From positions 1 through 64,000 of the forward strand of contig JAEYWD010000006.1 of NCBI GenBank assembly GCA_023429135.1: a DNA stretch of 64,000 nucleotides, in the 5' to 3' direction. Under the pieces are notes generated by a model, which saw nothing but the letters and a program-made list of their open reading frames with translations, was not told the DNA's origin and ran no database searches. This DNA comes from Bacteroidota bacterium (GTDB lineage Bacteria; Bacteroidota; Bacteroidia; Bacteroidales; JAAUTT01). A program made the position numbers and the translations under genes. This document shows positions 25,893-34,254 of this stretch, one piece after another. How positions within the stretch are numbered: position 1 is the first letter of the stretch; each line of letters opens with the position of its first letter.

Positions 25893-26450
25893 ATGCAGAG
25901 AAAATTTTACATAATATCCTTTTTTCTTATAATTTCGAGGTTGGCCGATGGAATTACTACTTATATGGTAACACCAGATTTAAGCTTGGAAAAAAATCCT
26001 TTAGTAATATACTTAAACTTTGGCTGGTTTGCAATGATAACCTTGGGAGTTCTATTGGTATTAATACTAATATTTTTAACATACATTGGTCAAAAATATC
26101 AAAATCTATTTTACATAAGATCAACTACATTTAGCAATTATGTGGCCGACTATTTTTACGAAAAAAGAATCAATTCATTTTCATTTATGCTTAAACTACC
26201 AAAGTTTAAAAAAAGTATAGTCTTTTTGGGAAATACATTGCCCTTAACTCTTATAATTTATAGCCTAATTTTAACTGTTAGTAATATATTAATGTATCAA
26301 TATGATTGGTACCCCATTTTGACACATAAATTTTTTGTAGCAAAATGGATTTTTTTTCTTCCGCTAATAATTTTTCTTCTGTTATCAATTAATCTTTTAT
26401 ATAGGCATTATAAACGTTTCAATATTTTAGATAGCTCTAAAAACAATTAA
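25893..26450 (+). CDS. Small integral membrane protein, candidate immunity protein
   Basis: A 185-residue, very hydrophobic protein with about four membrane segments (about 5-20, 42-65, 110-132, 148-170) and a basic C-terminus. The N-terminus (RLADGITTYMVTPDLSLEKNPLV) is reminiscent of DUF5658-type proteins, which have Asp and Glu-Asn-Pro at these places; that resemblance is weak. Its position directly after a double-glycine peptide and ahead of the exporter, plus its size and hydrophobicity, fit an immunity protein. Codon use is strongly AT-rich, like the outer-membrane gene upstream. Confidence 0.5.
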   Translation: MQRKFYIISFFLIISRLADGITTYMVTPDLSLEKNPLVIYLNFGWFAMITLGVLLVLILIFLTYIGQKYQNLFYIRSTTFSNYVADYFYEKRINSFSFMLKLPKFKKSIVFLGNTLPLTLIIYSLILTVSNILMYQYDWYPILTHKFFVAKWIFFLPLIIFLLLSINLLYRHYKRFNILDSSKNN

Positions 26451-26573
26451 TCAGAAAGTTAGTAGAGTAATCCCATAAAATAAATTAACATAATAATGAA
26501 TTTAAGTAAAAGTATGCAGAATAAAAATTATAGGAATAATGCTTTCTTCAATCTTTTCATTATAGATTTTTAG

Positions 26574-26600
26574 GAGGTATTTTATAATACCCTCTTTTTT
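26574..26600 (+). terminator. Rho-independent terminator after the peptide 3 cassette
   Basis: GAGGTATT and AATACCCTC form a short stem (one bulged C) with a 4-nt loop, followed by a run of six T. It separates the cassette from hlyD, which must then have its own promoter or receive read-through. Confidence 0.6.
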
Positions 26601-26653
26601 ATATTTAGACTGTTATTTATCATCAATATCCATTTTTAGTCAAAGAAGTTCAA

Positions 26654-27817
26654 ATGCTTTCAATACAAAACACCTCCTCCGATTTCTTTTACGAAAACTT
26701 CCTTGAATCCCGTACCTCCCGCACCCAAATCATATACATAATTGTTGTTTTGGCCGTTATTACTTTTATTATTTGTATGCCCTTTATTAAATTATCACTA
26801 TCGGTGCAGGGCGCCGGTATAATCCGACCTGTTTCCGAAAAAACAGAAGTTAAATCCATTGCAACAGAAATCGTTGAGCAAATTTATGTTCACGAAGGTC
26901 AGTTTGTAGAAAAAGGTTCGCCCATTTTAAAGCTGAGGACGAATAATATCGAAAGTCGCTTACAATACCTAAACTTCCAGCAAAAGCAACTGACAGATTA
27001 TATCACTGATTTGTCAATACTCACTCATAACAGCCATAACCCGGAACTCAGTTCATTATTATACCAACAGGAGTTTAATTATTTTAAACGTCAGTTGGAA
27101 GAACATCAAAACAAACTCGACAAAACAGCCCGCGATTATGAGAGGAACAAAAAGTTGTTCGAAACTGGCGTAATCGCCCCTAAAGAATTTGAAGATTACA
27201 CATATCAATATACATCTGCACAAAACGAGCTCAAAATAAGTGCAAACAACCAAATTTCTAAATGGCAGACCGACCTGATGAAATATAAAACTTCGCTAAA
27301 GGAAGTAAATTCAAATCTCGAACAAGCCCTAAAGGAAAAGGACTTTTATACCATAAAGGCGCCTGTTTCGGGCAATATTGAGCAGTTTACAGGCATTTAC
27401 CAGGGAAGTACACTGCGTTCAGGCGAAACTGTCGCAATTATTAGTCCCGACTCAACACTTATTTCCGAGTTTTATATTAGTCCCAAGGACATAGGTTATC
27501 TTAACAAGGAGAACAAAGTTCGGATACAGGTCGATGCCTTTAACTATAACGAATGGGGAATTTTACGTGGCAAAATATCAAGCATATCGTCCGATTTTGT
27601 TGTCATCAACAATTCTCCCATGTTCAGGGTTCGTTGCGCTTTGGACAGGAACTATCTGTCGTTGCATAATGGCTTCAAGGGATATATGAAAAAAGGAATG
27701 ACAACAAGAGGTCGTTTCCAGATCGCCGAACGTTCCCTGTTCCAGCTATTATACCAGCGAACTGATGATTGGCTAAATCCAGCTCAGTATAAAACAATAG
27801 CTAAAAAAATTAATTAA
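26654..27817 (+). CDS. HlyD-family membrane fusion protein (peptide exporter adaptor)
   Basis: A 387-residue periplasmic adaptor. One N-terminal membrane segment (about 26-48) follows a cytoplasmic tail. A split lipoyl-like part (GAGIIRPVSEKTEVKSIATE, then IYVHEGQFVEKGSPILKLR) flanks a coiled coil (about 95-225), and a beta-barrel region follows (IKAPVSGNIEQFTGIYQGST, VRIQVDAFNYNEWG). It links the inner-membrane ABC transporter to an outer-membrane exit in type I secretion. It lies 68 bp upstream of the C39 ABC transporter gene, as usual for bacteriocin exporters in this phylum. A relic of its 5' end is at 25463. Confidence 0.88.
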   Translation: MLSIQNTSSDFFYENFLESRTSRTQIIYIIVVLAVITFIICMPFIKLSLSVQGAGIIRPVSEKTEVKSIATEIVEQIYVHEGQFVEKGSPILKLRTNNIESRLQYLNFQQKQLTDYITDLSILTHNSHNPELSSLLYQQEFNYFKRQLEEHQNKLDKTARDYERNKKLFETGVIAPKEFEDYTYQYTSAQNELKISANNQISKWQTDLMKYKTSLKEVNSNLEQALKEKDFYTIKAPVSGNIEQFTGIYQGSTLRSGETVAIISPDSTLISEFYISPKDIGYLNKENKVRIQVDAFNYNEWGILRGKISSISSDFVVINNSPMFRVRCALDRNYLSLHNGFKGYMKKGMTTRGRFQIAERSLFQLLYQRTDDWLNPAQYKTIAKKIN

Positions 27818-27885
27818 GTCAGGTTTATATAGTTAGATAATAGCTGCATCGCCCAAAAGCATGCAGCTATTCAATTTAAAAGTTT

Positions 27886-30051
27886 ATGAGAAAAGGAACC
27901 GAAATAAAACAACATGATATAACCGATTGTGGTGCTGCATGCCTGGCTTCAATCTCAGCTTACCATGGATTGCAATTTCCAATCTCACGCATTCGTCAGT
28001 TTGCTTCAACTGACAAAAAGGGAACGAACGTACTTGGTTTGGTAGAAGCCGCACAAAAATTAGGATTTTCCGCAAAAGGTGTCAAAGGACCGTTCGATGC
28101 TTTGTTTAAAATTCCCAAACCCGCTATAGCTCATGTGATTGTTAAAAATGGACTGCATCATTTTGTAGTGATCTACGACATTGATAAGTCTTCAATTTCA
28201 ATTATGGATCCCGGTTATGGCAAAATTATAAAAAAGAGCCATGAAGATTTCCAGAAGGAATGGAGCGGTATTTTGGTTATTCTGATGCCAACCGAAAAAT
28301 TTGAAACCGGCGATAAAAAAGTATCAATAGCTCAAAGGTTCATCCGCCTTGTAGCTCCACATAAAAGCATAATGTTGCAGGCATTTTTCGGGGCAGTTGT
28401 TTATAGTTTGCTTGGGCTATCCACTTCGGTATTTGTGCAAAAACTTGTGGATTATGTTTTGGTCGATGGCAACCTGAACTTGCTCCATATTATGGGAGTT
28501 GCAATGATTTTAATTCTGCTTTTGAAAGTTTTTATAGGTTCGGTTAAAAGCCTATTGGCAGTTCGTACCGGGCAGAAAATTGATGCAGTGCTGATATTGG
28601 GATATTATAAACATTTGCTGAAGCTGCCGCAGCAGTTTTTCGATACCATGCGTGTTGGCGAAATTATTTCACGAGTAAACGATGCCATTAAAATCAGGGC
28701 ATTTATCAACAGTGTTGCCGTGGATATGGTTGTAAATGTTTTGATCATTATTTTTACATTGATGCTTATGGCAATTTATTCGTGGAAACTGGCACTATTA
28801 GTATTCATCACTATTCCATTGTTCATTGGGTTGTATATCCTGTTTAACAAATTAAATAAGCGCAACCTGAGAAAGATAATGGAAAACGCCGCCGATGTAG
28901 AATCCCACTTTGTCGAATCTCTGGGTTCTGTTTCTACTATTAAACGGTTTGGTGTTGAGGAATATTCTAATTTTAAAACTGAGTTCCGGTTTGTTAAATT
29001 ATTGCAATCAACATGGATCTCAGCCAAAACATCAATTTTTTCATCGAATGCTTCCGAACTTCTTTCGGGTGGCATCACCCTTGCGGTGCTTTGGTTCGGC
29101 TCAGTCAAAGTAATTAATCAGGAAATTACACCAGGCATCCTTATGTCCTTTTATGCCCTTACAAGTTATCTGCTGTCTCCTGTTTCTGCCCTTATTAACT
29201 CGAATCAGTCCATGCAGGATGCCATTATCGCAGCCGACCGCTTATTTCAGATAATGGACCTGGAACGCGATGAAGTAGAACAAAACAAAATCACATTGTT
29301 GCCAGAAATGGTTTCTGATATTCAATTTAAAAATATTTCCTTTCGTTACGGGTCACGCCAGCAAGTATTTATCAATCTTTCTTTAACTATACCAAAAGGA
29401 AAAGTTACTGCGATTATTGGTGAGAGCGGATGTGGCAAAACCACCCTTCTTTCTCTGCTGCAAAATATTTATCCAATCCAGACCGGAATTATAGAAATAG
29501 GCAATTACGATATAAAACACATCAGCAATGCAAGCCTTCGGAATATTGTTGCAACCGTGCCCCAGCAAATAGACCTTTTTGCCGGTTCAATTGTTGAAAA
29601 TATTGCTTTAGGCGATTTTGAACCCGATATGAAGCGGATCGTTGAGATTAGCAAAGCTTTGAAGATTTCTGATTTTGTTGAAAAGTTGCCAAACGGGTAT
29701 ATGACCCTTCTGGGTGAACACGGGGTATCCCTCTCCGGAGGAGAAAAACAAAGAATTGCTATCGCAAGGGCATTGTACAAACAACCCGAAATCTTAATTT
29801 TAGATGAAGCTACTTCAGCATTGGACAGCTATTCAGAATCCGTTGTTAAAAAAACAATACAAACGCTTCGCGATTCTGGCAAAACCGTAATAATAATTAC
29901 CCACAGGCTATCATCCATATTGGATGCCGACCTGATCTATCTGCTCGAAAATGGAAACGTGATTGAATCTGGAAATCACATGCAACTTATGGCGTTGAAG
30001 GAAAAATATTTTTCTTTATGTAGCCAACAGCCTCTGCATTTTGCAAATTAG
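27886..30051 (+). CDS. Peptidase C39 ABC transporter (leader-cleaving peptide exporter)
   Basis: A 721-residue peptidase-containing ABC transporter. The N-terminal C39 domain has catalytic Cys15 (TDCGAACLAS), His92 (LHHFVVIY) and Asp108 (MDPGYG), all intact. About six membrane helices follow (about 160-430). The ATPase domain has Walker A GESGCGKTT (about 512), signature LSGGEKQR (about 616), Walker B ILILDEATSALD (about 636) and H-loop THR. It would cleave double-glycine leaders and export the cores of the three peptides in this island. It is the last intact gene of the island. Confidence 0.93.
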   Translation: MRKGTEIKQHDITDCGAACLASISAYHGLQFPISRIRQFASTDKKGTNVLGLVEAAQKLGFSAKGVKGPFDALFKIPKPAIAHVIVKNGLHHFVVIYDIDKSSISIMDPGYGKIIKKSHEDFQKEWSGILVILMPTEKFETGDKKVSIAQRFIRLVAPHKSIMLQAFFGAVVYSLLGLSTSVFVQKLVDYVLVDGNLNLLHIMGVAMILILLLKVFIGSVKSLLAVRTGQKIDAVLILGYYKHLLKLPQQFFDTMRVGEIISRVNDAIKIRAFINSVAVDMVVNVLIIIFTLMLMAIYSWKLALLVFITIPLFIGLYILFNKLNKRNLRKIMENAADVESHFVESLGSVSTIKRFGVEEYSNFKTEFRFVKLLQSTWISAKTSIFSSNASELLSGGITLAVLWFGSVKVINQEITPGILMSFYALTSYLLSPVSALINSNQSMQDAIIAADRLFQIMDLERDEVEQNKITLLPEMVSDIQFKNISFRYGSRQQVFINLSLTIPKGKVTAIIGESGCGKTTLLSLLQNIYPIQTGIIEIGNYDIKHISNASLRNIVATVPQQIDLFAGSIVENIALGDFEPDMKRIVEISKALKISDFVEKLPNGYMTLLGEHGVSLSGGEKQRIAIARALYKQPEILILDEATSALDSYSESVVKKTIQTLRDSGKTVIIITHRLSSILDADLIYLLENGNVIESGNHMQLMALKEKYFSLCSQQPLHFAN

Positions 30052-30111
30052 TCAGAATCAAAAGGAGTTAGGACATAACCAATGTAAAACCTGAATACAA
30101 CCAAAAACAAA

Positions 30112-30174
30112 AGGAGAATATATTCACATGTATTGGGTGGATATATTCTCCTGTATATGCGGATATATTCTCCT
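30112..30174. repeat. Inverted and direct repeats of ATATATTCTCCT
   Basis: ATATATTCTCCT occurs at 30141-30152 and again at 30163-30174, and its reverse complement AGGAGAATATAT at 30112-30123. Either right copy can pair with the left one, giving alternative hairpins with a 17- or 39-nt loop. It lies between the exporter and a convergent pseudogene and may act as a terminator. Confidence 0.55.
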
Positions 30175-30212
30175 GTTATGGGTAGATATATCCAACTTTT
30201 TTATCTGGTATT

Positions 30213-30920
30213 CTATAGAACCGATAAAATATCGGGAAGCTTTCCGGTTTTCAGGTCTTTATAGCCTTTTATATTGCTGCGTACAGCAATTTCATAATCT
30301 CCTTTTTCAAGTGTTTCGGGTATGCCAAAAATGAGTTGCCCCGGTTTGTTATGGGCTATTACGGTAACTCTGGTCTCCGCTTTGGTGGCCTGGTTAATAA
30401 AGAATATACCCTGCTCGGCGTTCGCCTCGTCAAAACTCAGGCGCATACCTTTAATCCGCCCAATGCCTCCGGGGGTTATGGTGGCATTTACAGTAACACT
30501 CTTCATATCAACAAAGTCGGTAGGACTGGGCTTGGAATGATCCGACACTTCGCTGATTTTAACTGGGGTAACATCGCGCAACACCCCAGTAAAACCTTTA
30601 CCTATACGTGGGTTTACACGCAATTGGTGACGGGTGGGATCGAAAACATCGTCCTTGCCATTAAATACTCCGGCAATATCAACGCGCAGGTTGGTGTCGT
30701 CAGTAACAATAGTGAAGCCATCTCTTAACGCTTCCTGCTTTACCTCGCGCATTGCCTTCGCAACACTACGGATACTTTGCACGGGAACACCGGTATTGCG
30801 CACCGCAATACGGTCAATAATGTCGTCTTCGGTTAACGAGCCTACCGATACGGTTATAGCGCGGTAATCGTTTTCGTCGTCAGTAATACTGATTGGGACA
30901 AGATAAAATTAAACTGCCAT
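30213..30920 (-). pseudogene. HU-like DNA-binding / DUF4469 protein gene with a stop at codon 4
   Basis: Read from the ATG at 30920 the frame gives Met-Ala-Val-stop, then continues open as FYLVPISITDDENDYRAITV to a normal end at 30213. The product would be 235 residues: an IHF/HU-like N-terminal domain (SLTEDDIIDRIA, VPVQSIRSVAKAMREVKQEA) and a C-terminal DUF4469 Ig-like domain (about 125-235). These are abundant Bacteroidota nucleoid-type proteins beginning MAVxxYLVP. One base change makes TAA. A GTG at 30803 could restart translation but loses 39 residues of the DNA-binding domain. A sequencing error is the alternative. Confidence 0.75.
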
Positions 30921-31054
30921 GAGAAAATTGTTTTAGGTTGGTACTAAAAAAGTTAGTGATTGATTGTTTGAGTTTTTACAACATTATTATACTGAAAGTT
31001 AAGTAATACGATAATATTTTTTTATCTGACGGTTTGAAGCAGAATAGCAAGGGA

Positions 31055-31197
31055 AATCCGGGACAGTAAGGCAATAATAAAATTCTCTCACATAAACTTG
31101 CCGTGAAGTTTTGCAAAATCTCCGTATAAAAGCATCTCTGAAAATATTATTATTCTGAAATCGGGAAGTGTTCCGCAGAAGCTCCTGATAAAATAGC
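31055..31197 (+). pseudogene. Decayed 3' end of an OmpA-family gene
   Basis: This aligns with the last part of the intact PD40/OmpA gene. 31055-31126 matches 21855-21927 with one missing base (shared GGGACAG, ATAATAAAAT, CACATAAAC, GTGAAGTTTTGCA). A deletion of about 25 bp follows, then TAAAAGCA (31127-31134 with 21952-21959), a deletion of about 90 bp, then 31135-31197 with 22051-22112 (shared CTGAAAATATTATTATT, GTTCC). Frame and stop are ruined. It lies at the far edge of the peptide island. The rest of the gap 30921-31208 shows nothing coding. Confidence 0.75.
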
Positions 31198-31208
31198 ACC
31201 TTGAAGTG

Positions 31209-31973
31209 CTATTCAATTCTTTCCGCTCTTGGCAAATTTTTGAAAACCATACGTAATCCGGCAATCATTGCTGTTAAGGAAATGGTGGAGCTTAGAACCG
31301 GAATTCCGTATCCCATTCTGTTATCCGATGGGGGCTTGGGCGCTGAACTAACAGGATATAATGGTGAACCTGAAGGTAGAAAACTCTGGCCGTAAGGTTG
31401 ATTTAAAGGTTGTGAATTTACTGTGCTGAAAGGATTTATACCGGTTCTGTTATAGAAATCAAGATCCGTCCTATAACTATTCATATCAGCTTTATATTTC
31501 AAATCCTGCGAAACAGCCACGGCAAATAAAACACCCGATGCCATTAAGCCGATAGTGCCTATGATAAAAGTTCTCTTCCCCGTTTTATAGTTTTTACCTG
31601 CAGGAACCAGATTCCACACTTGCCTTCGCCCATCAGTGGTTGTAGTAAAGCGGGTGCTTACTTTTTCCTTATTATCAACAATAACATACGAAACCTCATT
31701 GTTGTTAGGAACATAAATTTTCCCGGGAGCAGTTAACAAATATTCACGCTCATAGCTAATTCCTGTATTTGGATAATGAGAATGATTAAGATGATCCGAA
31801 TCGAAATCAGTATGGCTGGAACCATAATAAATATATTTCTCCTTTGCCAGCTTATAAACTTTCACAGGATTGGATCCATTGGATTTAAAAACAATCTCCG
31901 TCATAAGGGTATCCTGTCCAAAACTCAAGTTAGTAAAAGATACGATCAGAATAAAAAAGTAAATATTTTTCAT
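31209..31973 (-). CDS. Exported protein of unknown function
   Basis: A 254-residue protein with a signal peptide (about residues 1-19, ending SFGQ). A beta-rich N-terminal half (EIVFKSNGSNPVKVYKLAKE, RFTTTTDGRRQVWNLVPAGK) is followed by a hydrophobic segment (about 137-155, TFIIGTIGLMASGVLFAVAV), a Pro/Ser/Gly/Asn-rich stretch and a second hydrophobic segment near 230-245. No family is recognised. It stands alone, between the OmpA relic and the divergent glycogen/trehalose operon. Confidence 0.55.
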   Translation of the reverse strand: MKNIYFFILIVSFTNLSFGQDTLMTEIVFKSNGSNPVKVYKLAKEKYIYYGSSHTDFDSDHLNHSHYPNTGISYEREYLLTAPGKIYVPNNNEVSYVIVDNKEKVSTRFTTTTDGRRQVWNLVPAGKNYKTGKRTFIIGTIGLMASGVLFAVAVSQDLKYKADMNSYRTDLDFYNRTGINPFSTVNSQPLNQPYGQSFLPSGSPLYPVSSAPKPPSDNRMGYGIPVLSSTISLTAMIAGLRMVFKNLPRAERIE

Positions 31974-32120
31974 GCTGGTATTGGTTTAAAGTTTGCGATG
32001 TATCTGATAAACAAAAAATGTTCCAATCATTACCCAAACATATTTGGATTTACTGTTTCATCCTTTTTTTTTCAAAGAACAAACAATTACACAAGCTTGT
32101 TTCCTTAAGAAAAACAATGA

Positions 32121-34247
32121 ATGGCTGAAAAATTTACCTCATGGCCCGGAAATCCATATCCTCTGGGCTCTACATACGATGGCAAAGGTGTTAATTTCGC
32201 ATTATTTTCGGAAAATGCTGAAGCGGTTGAACTATGCCTCTTTGATAATAATGATTTTGAAACCCGGGTTAAAGTTAAGGAAAGGACCCATAATTCGTGG
32301 CATGTATTCATTCCTGGAATTAAACCGGGGCAATTATATGGTTATCGGGTTTATGGACCATATGATCCCTGCCGGGGTCACCGGTTTAATCCAAATAAAT
32401 TACTAATAGACCCATATTCACGAGCAATAAATGGTGTAATAAAATGGAACGATGCCTTATTTGGGTACGATCTTAATCATCCCGACAAGGATCTATCTTT
32501 CAGTGAAACTGACAGTGCCCCGTTTATACCAAAGTCGGTAGTGATAGATCAGGTATTCGACTGGCAAAACGATTACCAGCTCCGGATACCGCTTGAAAAA
32601 ACCGTAATTTATGAGCTGCATATTAAGGGTTTTACCCAGTTAGCTAAGAATATTCCCGAAGATATGCTCGGAAAATATTCCGGCATATCGCACGATGAAT
32701 CCATTAAGTATTTCAAATCCCTCGGCATTAATGCCGTTGAATTAATGCCTGTTCATCAGTTTGTGGTGGACAGGCATCTGGCCGACCAGGGTCTGACGAA
32801 TTACTGGGGATATAACAGCATTGGCTTTTTTGCTCCCGATGCACGTTATTCCAGTTTAGGAACCCAGGGCGAACAGGTTGCCGAATTTAAGGAAATGGTG
32901 CGCACCCTGCATAAAGCTGGTATTGAAGTAATTCTTGATGTTGTTTACAACCATACTGCAGAAGGCAATCAACTAGGGCCTACTCTTAGTTTCCGCGGAG
33001 TTGACAATCATTCGTATTACCGTCTTACCGAAAACGACAAGCGGTTCTACATGGACTACACCGGAACCGGCAACACTATGAATACCGTTCATCCTACAAT
33101 TTTGAGATTGATTATGGATAGTCTCCGCTATTGGGTTACCGAGATGCATGTGGATGGTTTTCGTTTCGACCTGGCAACCGTGCTGGCCAGAGAATTTGAC
33201 GATGTTGACAAGTGGGGCTCATTTTTCGACATTCTGCACCAGGATCCTATACTTTCTCAGGTAAAGCTTATTGCCGAACCCTGGGATGTTGGCGAAAACG
33301 GCTTCCACGTAGGAAACTTTCCGGCAGGGTGGATGGAATGGAATGCCAAATATCGCGATTGCATGCGACAGTTCTGGAAAGGCGACAACGAAATGCTTGC
33401 CGAATTTGCCAACCGTTTTACAGGAAGTTCCGATCTTTATCTGAACAACTGGCGTACCCCCACTGCAAGCATAAATTTTATTACGGCGCACGATGGCTTC
33501 ACTCTACTGGACCTGGTTTCGTATAACGAAAAGCATAACCATGCCAACGGAGAAGGAAACAATGACGGGGAGAAAAACAACCGCTCGTTTAACTATGGAG
33601 TAGAAGGTCCAACTGAAAACGAGGAAATTAAAAGTATTAGAAAACAGCAAATACGCAACTTATTAACCACGCTCTTCCTTTCGCAAGGTATCCCCATGCT
33701 GGTTGCTGGCGACGAGCTTGGGAGAACGCAAATGGGTAATAACAATGCCTATTGCCAGGATAACGAGATATCCTGGATTAATTGGGACAAAAAAGATAAT
33801 GATCTGAAGGAATATGTAGCCAAGCTGATACACTTCCGGTTGGAGCATCCGGTTTTTTGTCGCAAAAAATGGTTTCAGTATAAACCCATTAAAGGGAAAG
33901 ATGTAACCGACATTGAATGGTTTTTGCCGGAAGGGTATCCGATGAGCGATGAGCATTGGAACACATCTTTTGCCAAATCGCTGAGTATCTATCTTTCGGG
34001 CGACGACTTGAATTCTTATACCGAACGGGGAGAAAAGGTTCTGGACGATACTTTTTTCCTGCTGATAAACTCCGATGAGTATTCTGTAATATTTACCCTG
34101 CCGGAGGAAAACTGGGGTCGGATATGGTACAAAATCCTGGATAGTGCCGATTCATTCTTTGAGCCGGAAAACAGGATGTTCCCCTTGAATCCTAAAGAAA
34201 ACATAGAAGTTAAAGGAAGATCCGTAGTACTACTTATTTCAGGCTGA
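32121..34247 (+). CDS. glgX: Glycogen debranching enzyme GlgX (GH13 isoamylase type)
   Basis: A 708-residue cytoplasmic GH13 enzyme with an N-terminal CBM48-like domain (about 10-110: GSTYDGKGVNFALFSENAEA) and a TIM barrel. Conserved GH13 regions are visible: DVVYNHTAEG (region I, about 273), GFRFDLA (nucleophile Asp, about 350), IAEPWDVG (acid/base Glu, about 391) and FITAHDGF (about 454). It hydrolyses alpha-1,6 branches of glycogen limit dextrins, releasing linear maltodextrins. It is the first gene of a three-gene operon with treZ (7 bp gap) and a treY-malQ fusion, so its products feed trehalose formation. Confidence 0.93.
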   Translation: MAEKFTSWPGNPYPLGSTYDGKGVNFALFSENAEAVELCLFDNNDFETRVKVKERTHNSWHVFIPGIKPGQLYGYRVYGPYDPCRGHRFNPNKLLIDPYSRAINGVIKWNDALFGYDLNHPDKDLSFSETDSAPFIPKSVVIDQVFDWQNDYQLRIPLEKTVIYELHIKGFTQLAKNIPEDMLGKYSGISHDESIKYFKSLGINAVELMPVHQFVVDRHLADQGLTNYWGYNSIGFFAPDARYSSLGTQGEQVAEFKEMVRTLHKAGIEVILDVVYNHTAEGNQLGPTLSFRGVDNHSYYRLTENDKRFYMDYTGTGNTMNTVHPTILRLIMDSLRYWVTEMHVDGFRFDLATVLAREFDDVDKWGSFFDILHQDPILSQVKLIAEPWDVGENGFHVGNFPAGWMEWNAKYRDCMRQFWKGDNEMLAEFANRFTGSSDLYLNNWRTPTASINFITAHDGFTLLDLVSYNEKHNHANGEGNNDGEKNNRSFNYGVEGPTENEEIKSIRKQQIRNLLTTLFLSQGIPMLVAGDELGRTQMGNNNAYCQDNEISWINWDKKDNDLKEYVAKLIHFRLEHPVFCRKKWFQYKPIKGKDVTDIEWFLPEGYPMSDEHWNTSFAKSLSIYLSGDDLNSYTERGEKVLDDTFFLLINSDEYSVIFTLPEENWGRIWYKILDSADSFFEPENRMFPLNPKENIEVKGRSVVLLISG

Positions 34248-34254
34248 CAATTTT

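Noticed and set aside
26496..26573. 25-codon ORF after the membrane protein gene, considered as a fourth leader peptide
   Set aside because: It lacks the ELD-x2-EM-x4-GG leader and any GG site, and it runs into the terminator.
30112..30210. Repeats considered as a CRISPR array
   Set aside because: Only two direct copies of 12 bp with a 10-bp spacer and one inverted copy; no cas genes.
22113..31208. Island as a prophage or insertion sequence
   Set aside because: No integrase, transposase, phage structural gene or terminal inverted repeat was seen; only decayed direct repeats of neighbouring genes.
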